Below, in pieces: positions 1-9,737 of a stretch of 64,000 nt of DNA. Source of the DNA: Zygotorulaspora mrakii (taxonomy: Eukaryota; Ascomycota; Saccharomycetes; Saccharomycetales; Saccharomycetaceae); assembly GCF_013402915.1 (NCBI RefSeq), contig NC_050720.1:248001-312000 (forward strand), given 5' to 3'. Both the position numbers and the translations under genes were made by a program. Within the stretch, counting starts at the first letter, position 1. Each line of letters starts with the position of its first letter. Under the pieces are notes generated by a model. The model did no database searches. It was given only the letters and a program-made list of their open reading frames with translations, and had not been told where the DNA came from.

Positions 1-28
1 GCCTTGATATTACACTGTGGTCCAGCTT

Positions 29-1144
29 ATGGTTCAAAATTTTGGTGAGTTGGCCTCACATCGACTGTATGTTCTCACTTTGTTCCGACATACTTTGCGA
101 AATGCCAACAGATATTGTTATTCTGTGCACCTTCGGAACAGAATACACAAAGTTGTCAAAACTGTAATCTGGAAACACAGGTTCGACAAGTCTAGTTGGA
201 CTGTTTATTCTTTGTTGAAGAAATTGCTTTTTCTGAATGAGCAACTGACCCATGGAGATGTATGGGCAGTTTGGCCAATGCTAACACAATTCTCAAAGAA
301 GAAGAAGCCCTTCCATGGTAGTGAGTTAGCGACCATCGTAAAACAATTGAAAACAGACAATCCTGTCAGTGCATTAAGAAATATCGAGGAGGAGAGACAA
401 CGCCATATACTTGCGAGGTATATTAACCATCAGCAAGGAAACAATAGACTGCCGCACAACATACCGGAGGAATACAAAGTGAAATTACTGTTGCCGATGG
501 CCATGCATGAAGATGCGATGCTCAGGTTGTTAAAAATTCAGCATCAGCTAAATAAAGGGGTACCTAAAGTCTTCCTAACCCATACTTCAGCGGGATCGAG
601 CAGAATTTGGTTCGTCAGGTCAGCCCTGAACAAATCAAGAGCACAATCGAAAGCGCTTGGGGTGTTGTTACGTGCAGAAAAGAAAAAATCGCAGAAAAGG
701 CTGGATGCTTTGGAAAGATGTAGGCAAAATGCGGTGTGGGCTTTAGAGGAAGCGATTTGGGAGCAGGCACTAGAAGGAGACATTTGTTCACATCGTGATG
801 TATCAAGGCATTTGAGCGAGTTGCAGAATTCGGTGGTAGAACGTAGTCATCAAACAGACTCAGATATCGAACCCACCAAACTGCAGATGTGGTTAAATCC
901 TATTAAAGAGGTAATGAACATGCTAACAAACCAGCAACAAGAAAAAATGAGATTTTTCAGAAACTACAAAGATGAAGTACTAGTTAATGGAGGTAGATTC
1001 AAAATGTGGGAACGCAAAAGTCATCTTATGCATGATAGGAGAGTAAAAAGATTCAAACAACTAGTGAAAAGTGAACTTGAACGAGTGTCGCCATTCTTAT
1101 CAGGACATGACCTCCCGTCGCTACTCAATAAGTATAAATTTTGA
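29..1144 (+). CDS. RRG1: Rrg1-like protein for respiratory growth (YDR065W)
   Basis: A 371-residue protein resembling S. cerevisiae Rrg1 (365 aa), which is needed for respiratory growth, mitochondrial genome maintenance and vacuolar acidification; its biochemical activity is unknown. Shared landmarks include the N-terminal MVQNFG, an IWFVRS block near residue 195, AVWALEEAIWE near 245 and a C-terminal DLPSLLNKY. No membrane segment or enzymatic motif is visible. The reading frame is open four codons further upstream from a GTG, but the ATG at 29 gives the start seen in the family. The next gene is RTR1 on the opposite strand; S. cerevisiae likewise has RTR2 (YDR066C) directly after RRG1, which supports the call. 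Confidence 0.88.
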   Translation: MVQNFGELASHRLYVLTLFRHTLRNANRYCYSVHLRNRIHKVVKTVIWKHRFDKSSWTVYSLLKKLLFLNEQLTHGDVWAVWPMLTQFSKKKKPFHGSELATIVKQLKTDNPVSALRNIEEERQRHILARYINHQQGNNRLPHNIPEEYKVKLLLPMAMHEDAMLRLLKIQHQLNKGVPKVFLTHTSAGSSRIWFVRSALNKSRAQSKALGVLLRAEKKKSQKRLDALERCRQNAVWALEEAIWEQALEGDICSHRDVSRHLSELQNSVVERSHQTDSDIEPTKLQMWLNPIKEVMNMLTNQQQEKMRFFRNYKDEVLVNGGRFKMWERKSHLMHDRRVKRFKQLVKSELERVSPFLSGHDLPSLLNKYKF

Positions 1145-1217
1145 ATGAGAAAAGTTGGGTTTTTTTATTATACATTTAATATTTATATGTATCACCAAAA
1201 CCAAAAAGTGTGGTTAC

Positions 1218-1919
1218 TTATTCATCATCATCCTTTGTCAAATCTCCTAAAATGCTCGGTTTGTCATTTTCAATTATGTTGATCTCAGCAAGCCATTTTG
1301 ATAAATCCTCTTCCATTTCCTGATCGTCATCCTTGTGCTCTTGATTAGCTCCGTTATTAATTCCCAACTTCCTTAGACCTGCTATCAAAGACTTAATATC
1401 ATCTTCAGAAGCTTTTTGTCGTAATAATTCTTCGAACAGCTCAATTCGATATTTCTCGTCTATCTCTTTCTTTTCTTGTGGTGAATTATGTACCAAGTGA
1501 ACGCCTGTCCTCGCAAACAGAGCCTCGTCTGAAAGCTGCACTTCGTAAAATTGGGAGCATCTGAAGTGAAACTTGCTACAATATATGGAAAGGTACGCAT
1601 ATGGGTTGTTTTCCCAAAGGAACCTTTTTGTAGTATAATCAATAGAAAATGGATCCCGCAGCCTCTCAGGTTGTCTGTTGCACATTGGGTAACCACATTT
1701 TTTGTTTAAGTTCCTTTCGTCCAATAAATCTTGATATGTAGCAGGTGTTATCAGTCTTGCGAGATACTTAAGTGTTGCTTCATCTTTGCAATGAGAATCG
1801 CACAAGAGCTCTATTATTTCTAGTGATATTATTTCCGCTTCACGAATTGATAACTGTCTGTGTTTTTGGAATGGCCCCAACGCCACATTTTGAAATTCTT
1901 CAATACCACTCATACGCAT
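1218..1919 (-). CDS. RTR1: RNA polymerase II CTD phosphatase Rtr1/Rtr2
   Basis: A 233-residue Rtr1/RPAP2-family protein. The family removes phosphate from the Pol II C-terminal domain (Ser5/Tyr1) between initiation and elongation and helps import of the polymerase. The zinc-binding signature is visible as C75 and C80 (CGYPMC) with C114 and H118 (YCSKFH), followed by the conserved RCSQFY and LFARTGVHLV stretches. The acidic C-terminus (DLSKWLAEI, then SILGDLT) is also typical. S. cerevisiae keeps two copies (RTR1, YER139C; RTR2, YDR066C). The single copy here lies between an RTR2 neighbour (RRG1) and an RTR1 neighbour (EMP65), as expected of the unduplicated ancestor. Length and tail favour Rtr1 over the shorter Rtr2. 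An in-frame ATG two codons in is an alternative start. Confidence 0.93.
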   Translation of the reverse strand: MRMSGIEEFQNVALGPFQKHRQLSIREAEIISLEIIELLCDSHCKDEATLKYLARLITPATYQDLLDERNLNKKCGYPMCNRQPERLRDPFSIDYTTKRFLWENNPYAYLSIYCSKFHFRCSQFYEVQLSDEALFARTGVHLVHNSPQEKKEIDEKYRIELFEELLRQKASEDDIKSLIAGLRKLGINNGANQEHKDDDQEMEEDLSKWLAEINIIENDKPSILGDLTKDDDE

Positions 1920-2052
1920 TTATCAGCTTTCAAAGTCTGCCTCAAATGGTTTGATGCGACAATTACTATTTTATCGCATTTTGATAAAAAGGTATGCACT
2001 ACCTTTTTCTAAGCGATGCCATTTCTTTACCGATTAATGTAGCACTACAAAG

Positions 2053-3810
2053 ATGGAAGCAAAACATAATATAAAAGTAGGATACCAGTATTTCAAAAGT
2101 ACTTTGTGCGGCGGTTCAAGAGACACAATGTGTGCAAATGAGGCAAAATCAAAGTGCAATGACCAGCATGCTTTGAAAAATGATAAAACAGAGAGACACA
2201 GAAGAAATACGAGATCGAGAATACGTCAAAGGTGGAATCAATTCAGAGATTACGTACGGCAAGAAACGTACGAGATCTTTTCCAACAGGAACTGTGAAGG
2301 AACTTTTGATCCTGCAGAAGTAAGCAGCGTGGATTATGAATTAGAAAAACTAATTAATATGACTAGGATCCCTTTCCTTCTCGAAAGGCTGATGTTTTGG
2401 GCTTTGCTAGCATGTTTGGACTGTTTCCTATACTATTTTACAATTATGCCATTGCGACTTATCCATGGGCTAATTTTCAGATTTAAAAAGGGCAGAGCAC
2501 TAAAGTTATCGACTTCTCATAATGAGAGAATAATGGGCTTCTTAATCATTGTGGCCTGTTTCATTTTGAGTAAGCTTGATACATCTAAAGCATATCATAG
2601 AATTAAACGTCAAAGCTCTGTAAAGCTATACATGTTGTTTGGTGTACTTGAAATGTCTGATAAAATGCTGGCTAGCATTGGACAAAGTCTTCTCTCGGTA
2701 CTTCTTGCCAGCAAGAGTGCTAAGCGCACGAATTATCAGAGAATCTTACTGCTTGGGACAAGCGTCCTATATCTAGTATGTCATGGTTTCGTTATGGTCT
2801 ATCAGACAGTTGCATTGAACGTTGCTGTAAACTCGTATTCAAATGCCCTGATCACATTGCTTCTTTCTCTTCAATTTGCAGAAATCAAGGCTTCATTATT
2901 CAAACGAACGGATAAGGAGGGTTTATTTCAATTAACAATCGCAGATTTAGTAGAGAGAAGTCAGTTGATTTTACTTTTGATTATCATTGCTATAAGAAAC
3001 TTGGTGGCAAAATCTAAATCTCAATCCAACTTAGTTCCCAACTCTTGGGCTTTAAATGCGACATCTTCTGTGATAATTGGTGCTCTATGTGGCCCTATGT
3101 TTACCGTTTTAGGAAGTGAATTGGTGGTTGATTGGATAAAGCATGCCTATGTTACGAAGTTTAACAGAATCAGACCAGAAATCTATCACAAGTTTTTATA
3201 TATAATGTGTGAGGATCATTCTGTCAGCTTGCAGAAGTTTAGAGAAAGATTGGGGCTACCGATTCCAGCATACGTTATCCTATTTATAGTCATGGTAAAA
3301 CCAACTTTATCTCAAGTTATGGACAAATCGTCTATCACCTCAATTGCGCAAAATTTCCTCGTAATGCTGCTCGGTTTCATTTGTCTTATGATTTTCAAGA
3401 TAGTTCTTCACATTATAGTGCTAAAATGGGGTCAAGAACTACGTTTCGGTGGTCATGCGTCTACTTCACTGATTGAAAAAGACTACGTTCCCGGGGATGT
3501 AGGTGCTGGATCTGCAAAAATAGACCACCGTGCCAGGTGTGTTATCAACCATGACTCCGATTCCAATATACATGGAAGCGAAAAAAAAGCAAGCAGTGCA
3601 AATCTAATTTCACCTTCAAGTGCTTCGAGTCCTTCAATATATCAGAAACAAACAGTCTCGACGAGGTTGCAAGCAACCCCATTTGATGTGCCCACAGAGA
3701 AGGAGTCTCACAGAGATGGAAGTGAATCGAGAAAAGTGAACAGTTTGAAAAATAGATTTGGATTAGGAAATGTCAGCAGATATAAAATGGTTTCTAAAAG
3801 AATTTGGTGA
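2053..3810 (+). CDS. EMP65: Emp65, TAPT1-family ER membrane protein (YER140W)
   Basis: A 585-residue multispanning membrane protein of the TAPT1 family. In yeast, Emp65 acts with the SUN-like protein Slp1 at the endoplasmic reticulum to protect soluble proteins from degradation. The family signature follows the start of the membrane domain (LLERLMFWALL, then MPLRLIHGL, about residues 110-140). Further hydrophobic segments lie near residues 165, 235, 315, 345, 420 and 450. The first 100 residues and the last 120 are hydrophilic; the tail is rich in serine and poorly conserved. It is divergent from RTR1, sharing a 133-bp promoter, as in S. cerevisiae (YER139C/YER140W). Confidence 0.9.
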   Translation: MEAKHNIKVGYQYFKSTLCGGSRDTMCANEAKSKCNDQHALKNDKTERHRRNTRSRIRQRWNQFRDYVRQETYEIFSNRNCEGTFDPAEVSSVDYELEKLINMTRIPFLLERLMFWALLACLDCFLYYFTIMPLRLIHGLIFRFKKGRALKLSTSHNERIMGFLIIVACFILSKLDTSKAYHRIKRQSSVKLYMLFGVLEMSDKMLASIGQSLLSVLLASKSAKRTNYQRILLLGTSVLYLVCHGFVMVYQTVALNVAVNSYSNALITLLLSLQFAEIKASLFKRTDKEGLFQLTIADLVERSQLILLLIIIAIRNLVAKSKSQSNLVPNSWALNATSSVIIGALCGPMFTVLGSELVVDWIKHAYVTKFNRIRPEIYHKFLYIMCEDHSVSLQKFRERLGLPIPAYVILFIVMVKPTLSQVMDKSSITSIAQNFLVMLLGFICLMIFKIVLHIIVLKWGQELRFGGHASTSLIEKDYVPGDVGAGSAKIDHRARCVINHDSDSNIHGSEKKASSANLISPSSASSPSIYQKQTVSTRLQATPFDVPTEKESHRDGSESRKVNSLKNRFGLGNVSRYKMVSKRIW

Positions 3811-5158
3811 AGGTAACGCAACAATATTGTGTTGAAAATTAGCAGCTTGGTAATCTAAAGCGGTCTCACTACAGTACATCACAGTCTATTTTAGGACGCA
3901 ATACCTTTCTGGGCCATGCCCATATCAGCATTAAATCCTGGCACTATGAATTCTCAAGGTTTGCATATTTGAGCCGAGTTTACCGAACCCAAACGGTGCT
4001 CAACTGAACGGGACGTAACATATCCGAAAACAAATTATCCAGGTTACAATTTCGTGAGCGACACATGCTTATTATTAGTCTGTCTAAATTTTAAATCAAG
4101 ACTTTTAACATGTCGCTAACGAAGGGACGCACACCCAAGCAAAAATTCGAAATCAAAGACTAGTTGCCTTGTCACAGCATACTTTATGGCGATGGTATGA
4201 CTACCATGAGATGGAACCCTTGAAGACGAAAGGGTACTGATGTAGATTCCAATGGAGTTGCCCTTAAAGTCTTTCATTTCAACAGCACATATAGAGAAAA
4301 TGTAAACATAAATATTTTCTTTTTGATGTGTCTATTCGTACCTAATCCTGCGACGCTTACTAACTTGACAAGCACTACGGCGATTTCTAATTTGCCCCCG
4401 AATAGATCAAGCTGTATAAGTGAAAGAAATCGAGAGACCATATAACGAAAGGGCTAAACAAGCAACCCATGGCAACGACGTCGTAATATTCTCGACCTGA
4501 CTTAGACAGCGCATTTCATTCCAAATTGACAACGGAGGACTTACCTGTAGAATAAAAAAGAGAGAAAGTTGATCTGAGAACCATATGTTAAAGTTCACAA
4601 CAGCGACTTAGCCAGAGATTATCAATTACTATTGGATTTATAGCACGAACAAAGCCGCCAGATACGTCTTTTAACTTTCCTGGCAAGGCCTAAGAGTATT
4701 GGTAACTTGAAGGGTGTGGGCTACAAAGTCGGGAGCAGCATGCAGTGAGGTCCGATAGACTGTTGCATCAAACAAGAACAGGTTATACAAAACTTCCGGC
4801 ATTCGATGAAAAGATATAGCTCTCCCTGCAAAAATCTGCTTCAAGTCCAAGAATGTATGAAATAACCCTACATCAACCGCTGTATAAGCATCTGAGCAAC
4901 TGAAAAGAGTAACTTTGTGACAGTCGTTTAGCTGTTTTACTTCAAGCGATAGATTTCAAAGTTGATGTATATTTCGTGATTTAATGATGCATCTGTTAAA
5001 ACGCGGTTGTTGGGTTTACTTCTTTTTGATCGGGTATATCGAAAACTTGTAAAATTGGTGAAATGTTACGACACTTATAAACACTCGGGGAGACTGTGTC
5101 GCAAGGTCTCATCTGATCTCGACTGAGCTGTGCGTGACTGTATCTATAACAATTAGAT
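3811..5158. other. 1.35-kb gap between EMP65 and COX15, no gene recognised
   Basis: This is unusually long for two adjacent same-strand yeast genes. Only short open frames without family resemblance occur, and no tRNA B-box (GGTTCRANNCC) is seen on either strand. Two isolated motifs stand out: an 11/11 match to the yeast ARS core consensus (WTTTAYRTTTW) on the minus strand at 4303-4313, and a lone TACTAAC at 4358-4364 without a convincing partner 5' splice site. The 3' UTR of EMP65 and the promoter of COX15 account for part of it. Confidence 0.5.
4303..4313 (-). other. Candidate ARS consensus sequence
   Basis: The minus strand reads ATTTATGTTTA, an exact match to the S. cerevisiae ARS core WTTTAYRTTTW, inside a long gene-free interval where origins usually lie. 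The extended consensus (GTT after the core) is not met. The motif alone is common by chance, so origin activity is an inference. Confidence 0.25.
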
Positions 5159-6601
5159 ATGATTTTCAAGAGTTTACTAGCAGGTACTGGTGCGAAGCTC
5201 TTGACCAAGTCGTCATACACAATTTCCAGAAATGCTTTATGTAACTTGCGTCGTTTCGCTACACAGAGGCCAAAGGGTATCAATATTTTGAGAAACTCAG
5301 TTTGTCAGAGGTCTCTCGTCCGTCCCTTTTCCGCAAGCTCAATGATCAAGCAAGCTGAAGCTGTCAGTGTGCCAAAAACTTTACTAAATTCTTCCAATGT
5401 TGTAGGTTATTGGTTAATTGGAACATCGGGTCTGGTGTTCGGAATTGTTGTGTTGGGCGGGCTCACGAGGCTGACCGAATCTGGATTAAGTATTACCGAA
5501 TGGAAACCCGTCACAGGAGCGTTGCCACCTATGAACCAGGCAGATTGGGAAGAGGAGTTCAGGAAGTATAAAGAATCGCCAGAATTTAAGCAATTAAACT
5601 CTCATATCGATTTGGATGAGTTTAAGTTTATTTTTTTCATGGAATGGATTCATAGACTCTGGGGTCGTGCCATTGGTGCAGTTTTCCTGCTTCCGGCTGT
5701 ATATTTCGCAGCTACGAGAAAAACATCTGGACATGTCAATCGAAGATTATTCGGCTTGTCCTTGTTGCTGGGTCTGCAGGGATTTGTGGGATGGTGGATG
5801 GTCAAGTCAGGTTTAGATCCGGCCCAATTGGAAGAGAGGAAATCAAAACCAACTGTTTCCCAATACAGATTGACGGCCCACTTGGGTATGGCCTTTTTGT
5901 TATACATGGGCATGATTTTCACTGGTTTTGAAATACTAAAAGAAAACAAATGGATGAAAAATCCTGCTAAGGCTTTGGAATTATTTAAAATGACTGATAG
6001 TCCATCACTCGGCCCTCTGAGGAAAATATCAGTGGCTGTATTAGCCTTAACTTTTGTTACAGCAATGTCTGGCGGTATGGTGGCTGGTCTCGATGCCGGT
6101 TGGATATACAATACGTTTCCTAAAATGGGTGAAAATTGGTTCCCAAGTTCCCGTGAATTAATGGATCCGCAGTTTGCTCGTAAGGAGGATAATAGTGACA
6201 TTTGGTGGAGGAACATGCTTGAAAATCCAACGACAGTTCAATTAAATCACAGAATTTTGGCTATCACAACTTTTTGCTCAGTATTTGCCTTGCACATGTA
6301 TTGCAGCAGGCACAAGAGTATCATCCCTAAATCTGCTGATCGCACCGTGAAGGCGATGATGGGCCTCGTTACAATACAGGCCGGTCTAGGTATAGCAACA
6401 TTGGTTTATTTGGTTCCTATCTCGCTCGCATCACTTCATCAAGCCGGCTCACTCGCTTTATTTACCAGCGCAATCATCTTTGTTGCACAATTGAAGAAGG
6501 TGAGGATACCAACGAAAATACTGATTAGTGGGCTCTATGTTCAGCAATTGAAAAAATCTGGAAGCAAAATTATAACGGAGGCTTCAAAATTGGCTAAATG
6601 A
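5159..6601 (+). CDS. COX15: Heme A synthase Cox15
   Basis: A 480-residue mitochondrial inner-membrane enzyme that oxidises the C8 methyl group of heme O to give heme A for cytochrome c oxidase. The first 60 residues are basic and serine-rich with few acids, consistent with a mitochondrial presequence. The COX15/CtaA core follows: GLTRLTESGLSITEWKP near residue 100, EWIHRLWGR near 162, a TAHLGMAFL helix near 238, GLDAGWIYNTFPKMG near 310, a QLNHRILA helix near 365 and SLHQAGSLALF near 430. The histidines in these helices are the usual heme ligands. About eight membrane segments are visible. Length is close to the S. cerevisiae protein (486 aa). Order COX15-MAG1-DDI1 matches YER141W-YER143W. 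Confidence 0.96.
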   Translation: MIFKSLLAGTGAKLLTKSSYTISRNALCNLRRFATQRPKGINILRNSVCQRSLVRPFSASSMIKQAEAVSVPKTLLNSSNVVGYWLIGTSGLVFGIVVLGGLTRLTESGLSITEWKPVTGALPPMNQADWEEEFRKYKESPEFKQLNSHIDLDEFKFIFFMEWIHRLWGRAIGAVFLLPAVYFAATRKTSGHVNRRLFGLSLLLGLQGFVGWWMVKSGLDPAQLEERKSKPTVSQYRLTAHLGMAFLLYMGMIFTGFEILKENKWMKNPAKALELFKMTDSPSLGPLRKISVAVLALTFVTAMSGGMVAGLDAGWIYNTFPKMGENWFPSSRELMDPQFARKEDNSDIWWRNMLENPTTVQLNHRILAITTFCSVFALHMYCSRHKSIIPKSADRTVKAMMGLVTIQAGLGIATLVYLVPISLASLHQAGSLALFTSAIIFVAQLKKVRIPTKILISGLYVQQLKKSGSKIITEASKLAK

Positions 6602-6710
6602 ACACCAGCTATCGTATGTATCTCAAAAAAAATCTGTAAATATCCAGTTTGAGAATGTACACAAAGTTATTTATTTTGAGATAGAATTTATATGTTAATA
6701 TGTCGCCCAA

Positions 6711-7595
6711 TTATTTATTACTGAAATCCGCCTCATTTTTTGCCATTGCATCCACATTGGTGCTCGATAAACGCCAAAGAATGAACATGAGAACTGTCCT
6801 GTATGGTGAAAAACGATCGGCACATGCCTCCACGAGATCATCGTCATAAATTTTCCAATTAAGTTTTTTATGTTTTATTTTACTTCTTTTGACACTAATT
6901 CTATTTTTTATTAATTCTTTTACCAGCCATGGCCTCGTTCCCAAGTAGTTGGAGCAACCTCGAGCAATTCCTAGATCTTCCGAAGCGAAAATATCCATTC
7001 TTTCCAGGCCCGTCACTAAAAACATCTTTGCAGACCATTTACCAATGCCTTTGATATTTTCAGTCAGCTCCTGAATAACTTCGTCATCGTTCCCCTTGGT
7101 TTCGAACAAGGAAAGGATCTCTTCCGCGTGGTTGACAAAATAATCTGTTAACGATTCTAAATAAATCATTTTTCGACCACTCAACCCACAAGCCCTTATT
7201 TCCTGTCGCCGTTCCGTATCAGAAAGTTCATGATGTACATCCATAGCGGATGGAAACTCGCCACCAAAATGGTCCATAAATCGTTTTTTGATACTCTTGG
7301 CAGCGGCCCCACTTATCTGTTGTGCTAGAATGGCACTTGCTAATTTGGTAAAATAATGATCCGTGTCTTTAGGTACTTGATCCTTCTTTAAAAACAACGG
7401 AAAATCATTCTGAGTAATTGCATCTAGTAAATCTCCGTCAATTTTTAAGATGTGGTCACAGGCATCACCAAATTCCTTGATATGCTTTTCCCTAAACTCT
7501 TCTGGAATAATCGATACCGTATTCGAGACCCTATCTGTACCTTCTTCTTTTATTGTATTTGTACTATCCTCATTTTCCTCCAACTTCCTCTTCAT
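6711..7595 (-). CDS. MAG1: 3-methyladenine DNA glycosylase Mag1
   Basis: HhH-GPD-superfamily DNA glycosylase that starts base excision repair of alkylated purines such as 3-methyladenine. From the ATG at 7595 it is 294 residues, matching S. cerevisiae Mag1 (296), and the N-terminus (MKRKLEE) aligns with the family start. Landmarks are LASAILAQQISGAAA, the GLSGRKMIYLESL block, the helix-hairpin-helix NIKGIGKWSAKMF, and SEDLGIARG carrying the catalytic Asp. The frame stays open to another ATG at 7721, which would add 42 arginine-rich residues (336 aa) and leave only 34 bp before DDI1. MAG1 and DDI1 also share a short divergent promoter in S. cerevisiae, where both respond to DNA damage. Confidence 0.94.
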   Translation of the reverse strand: MKRKLEENEDSTNTIKEEGTDRVSNTVSIIPEEFREKHIKEFGDACDHILKIDGDLLDAITQNDFPLFLKKDQVPKDTDHYFTKLASAILAQQISGAAAKSIKKRFMDHFGGEFPSAMDVHHELSDTERRQEIRACGLSGRKMIYLESLTDYFVNHAEEILSLFETKGNDDEVIQELTENIKGIGKWSAKMFLVTGLERMDIFASEDLGIARGCSNYLGTRPWLVKELIKNRISVKRSKIKHKKLNWKIYDDDLVEACADRFSPYRTVLMFILWRLSSTNVDAMAKNEADFSNK

Positions 7596-7755
7596 AGCTT
7601 TTAGCTCTGCGGTGAAGTTCGTTCTTTGACACTTGCGAGATACACTTCTGGTGCAGTCCCTTATATTTTTCTGTATTCTAAGCGCCACCTTATTAATTAA
7701 GCCACCCAACAAAACCGTCATAAGAAATCAAAGAAGAATTTAAATCGGATCCACG

Positions 7756-9018
7756 ATGTTTCTCAGTGTGTCTAATGAGGTCAACGACCAAGTGTTTGGT
7801 CCTATAGAGGTGAGTGGCGATATGACGCTTCCCGATTTGGTTGCCCTTCTCGAATTGGATTGTCAATTTGACGATGTCAAACATGACTTATATTATAACA
7901 TGAACAAGTTGGATCTTTTAGCAGGTAGTACATTGAATGAAATATTTGACTCTGATAATGACTTGCTACAGATAAGAAATAAGATCGGAGTTTCTGTGGC
8001 TGAGGGATCTGATGACGCTTTCGTTGAGCATTTTAGACAAGAAATGTTAAGAAATCAAGCGCTTAGGTCACAGTTGATGATGCAAATACCTGGACTTAAA
8101 CAGTCGCTTAATGATCGTCAACTGTTTCGAGAAAGATTCGGACCACTTATTCTGCAAAGAAAATCCTCAATGAATGTGCATGGTAATTCGCAGAATCCAT
8201 TTGGTATTTCTCAGCTGGAATACAGTAGAATAATGAGTGATCCAGACGATCCCTCAAATCAAAAGAGGATCAACGAATTGATCAACCGACAAGAGATAGA
8301 AGAGCAATTCCAGAATGCCTGGGAATATACACCCGAGGTTTTCACAACTATTCATATGCTGTATATTTCAATCGAGATAAATGGGCACCCCGTTAAGGCA
8401 TTCGTTGATACAGGGGCGCAAATGACAATTATATCAACAAGACTGGCAGAAGAAACAGGGTTGACCAGACTAATTGATAAAAGATTCATAGGAGAAGCAA
8501 GAGGTGTCGGTACCAGTAAAATTCTAGGAAGAATACATCAGGCACAAATAAAGATTGAAACGCAATATATTCCGTGTACTTTAACCGTATTGGATACACA
8601 TGTCGATATACTTTTTGGTCTGGACATGCTTAGACGTCATGGAGCAATCATAGATTTGAAGAAAGACGTTCTAAAAATTGCTGGTGTCGAGACAAAGTTT
8701 TTGGGAGAAGCAGAAATTCCTAGAGAGTTGATGGAAGATCTCGAAGGGTCGTCAAGCGAGAAATCAAAAATCGTTACAGGTAAACCACTTCCCAGTTTTG
8801 GACAACGTTTTTCCGGCAGTGCTGAACAAAGTCCCTCGGATTCGACGAAGAGAAGAGAGGTTACTAAATCATCAGTTCTTCCAGAGAAACCAGTGGCCTA
8901 TTCAGAACAAACTATTAAACAGTTGATGGACTTAGGATTTTCTCGCTCAGAAGTCATTAAGGCGTTAGATCAAACGAACGGAAACGTTGACTTCGCTGCT
9001 TCTATACTTTTCCAATAA
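7756..9018 (+). CDS. DDI1: Ddi1 ubiquitin-receptor aspartic protease
   Basis: A 420-residue DNA-damage-inducible shuttle protein (S. cerevisiae 428 aa). It has an N-terminal ubiquitin-like domain (about 1-80), a helical linker, a retroviral-type aspartyl protease domain with catalytic AFVDTGAQMT near residue 215, and a C-terminal UBA domain (about 380-420) with the MDLGFSRSEVIKAL helix. It binds ubiquitinated proteins and the proteasome and can cleave heavily ubiquitinated substrates. All domains are intact, including the catalytic Asp. The divergent partner is MAG1. Confidence 0.96.
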   Translation: MFLSVSNEVNDQVFGPIEVSGDMTLPDLVALLELDCQFDDVKHDLYYNMNKLDLLAGSTLNEIFDSDNDLLQIRNKIGVSVAEGSDDAFVEHFRQEMLRNQALRSQLMMQIPGLKQSLNDRQLFRERFGPLILQRKSSMNVHGNSQNPFGISQLEYSRIMSDPDDPSNQKRINELINRQEIEEQFQNAWEYTPEVFTTIHMLYISIEINGHPVKAFVDTGAQMTIISTRLAEETGLTRLIDKRFIGEARGVGTSKILGRIHQAQIKIETQYIPCTLTVLDTHVDILFGLDMLRRHGAIIDLKKDVLKIAGVETKFLGEAEIPRELMEDLEGSSSEKSKIVTGKPLPSFGQRFSGSAEQSPSDSTKRREVTKSSVLPEKPVAYSEQTIKQLMDLGFSRSEVIKALDQTNGNVDFAASILFQ

Positions 9019-9089
9019 AAAGCTTGTGGAACCTGATATCGTGAGAAAAACATTTCTCAGGAAACGTTTGTAAATCTGTAATTTCTTTT

Positions 9090-9737
9090 CTACAGACTAT
9101 GAAATTTCAATTTCGGAAGCATATTTTTACTGCTGCTTACTTTCGTGATCTCTATTTCTTTTTTACATTCATCTTGTTTTTGTGATGCCACATGTTGAAT
9201 TGCAATCCAAGGAACCTTATCCTGAAGTAAAAGACCATCAATTTCTATTTCAGAGTTGAAATCTTCTATGAAGCTTCTTTCATGAATATTAATGCTTGAG
9301 TTGTAGGCTAGGAATTCGTTCAATATCGAGACAGTTCCCCAATACGAGAATTTTCGCAAGCACGCAACAACCAAGGAGGTCACCAACTCGCCATTCATAC
9401 AATGCATGTAACAAGGATAATTTCTTCCGTCAATCAAGAATTTAATACATTCATGCAAAACGCCATATTCAATAGGAACAGTTTTCTTCTTTCTCTTCAC
9501 TTTTGGCTTGGTCTTATCCTTTGTTTCTTTTGAGCATTCGATGTGAATCATTTTTATACCGTTTTCTGTGCAAAACTTTGATATACCGAGGTCCTTGTCC
9601 AAAGGATCCGGGGTCAGTGATAGTATGTACTTTAAGTTCAAAGTCCTTAAAAATGGGAAGTTAATCTCTCGTGGATACGAACCACGATAGAAATTCGGTT
9701 GTACAAAACTGAAGTGTAAAGGAGTGACTAGTGACAT
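9090..9737 (-). CDS. OCA6: Oca6, putative tyrosine-phosphatase-like protein (YDR067C)
   Basis: A 215-residue member of the Oca/Siw14 family of tyrosine-phosphatase-like proteins, which in yeast relate to oxidant-induced cell-cycle arrest and inositol pyrophosphate metabolism. The start at 9737 gives MSLVTPLHFS, matching the family start; the frame is open upstream to 9902, but the extra 55 residues are low-complexity and basic. Landmarks are NFYRGSYPREINFPFLRTL, KYILSLTPDPL and KRKKKTVPIEYG. The phosphatase loop reads CYMHCMNGELVTS: the Cys is present, but the CX5R arginine is missing, as I also recall for S. cerevisiae Oca6. Catalysis is therefore doubtful. It is divergent from DOS2 with 204 bp between. 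Confidence 0.92.
   Translation of the reverse strand: MSLVTPLHFSFVQPNFYRGSYPREINFPFLRTLNLKYILSLTPDPLDKDLGISKFCTENGIKMIHIECSKETKDKTKPKVKRKKKTVPIEYGVLHECIKFLIDGRNYPCYMHCMNGELVTSLVVACLRKFSYWGTVSILNEFLAYNSSINIHERSFIEDFNSEIEIDGLLLQDKVPWIAIQHVASQKQDECKKEIEITKVSSSKNMLPKLKFHSL

Noticed and set aside
4193..4405. Possible intron from GTATGA (4193) to TACTAAC (4358) in the EMP65-COX15 gap
   Set aside because: Splicing to either nearby AG gives only a few codons before a stop, and no exon resembles a known small gene.
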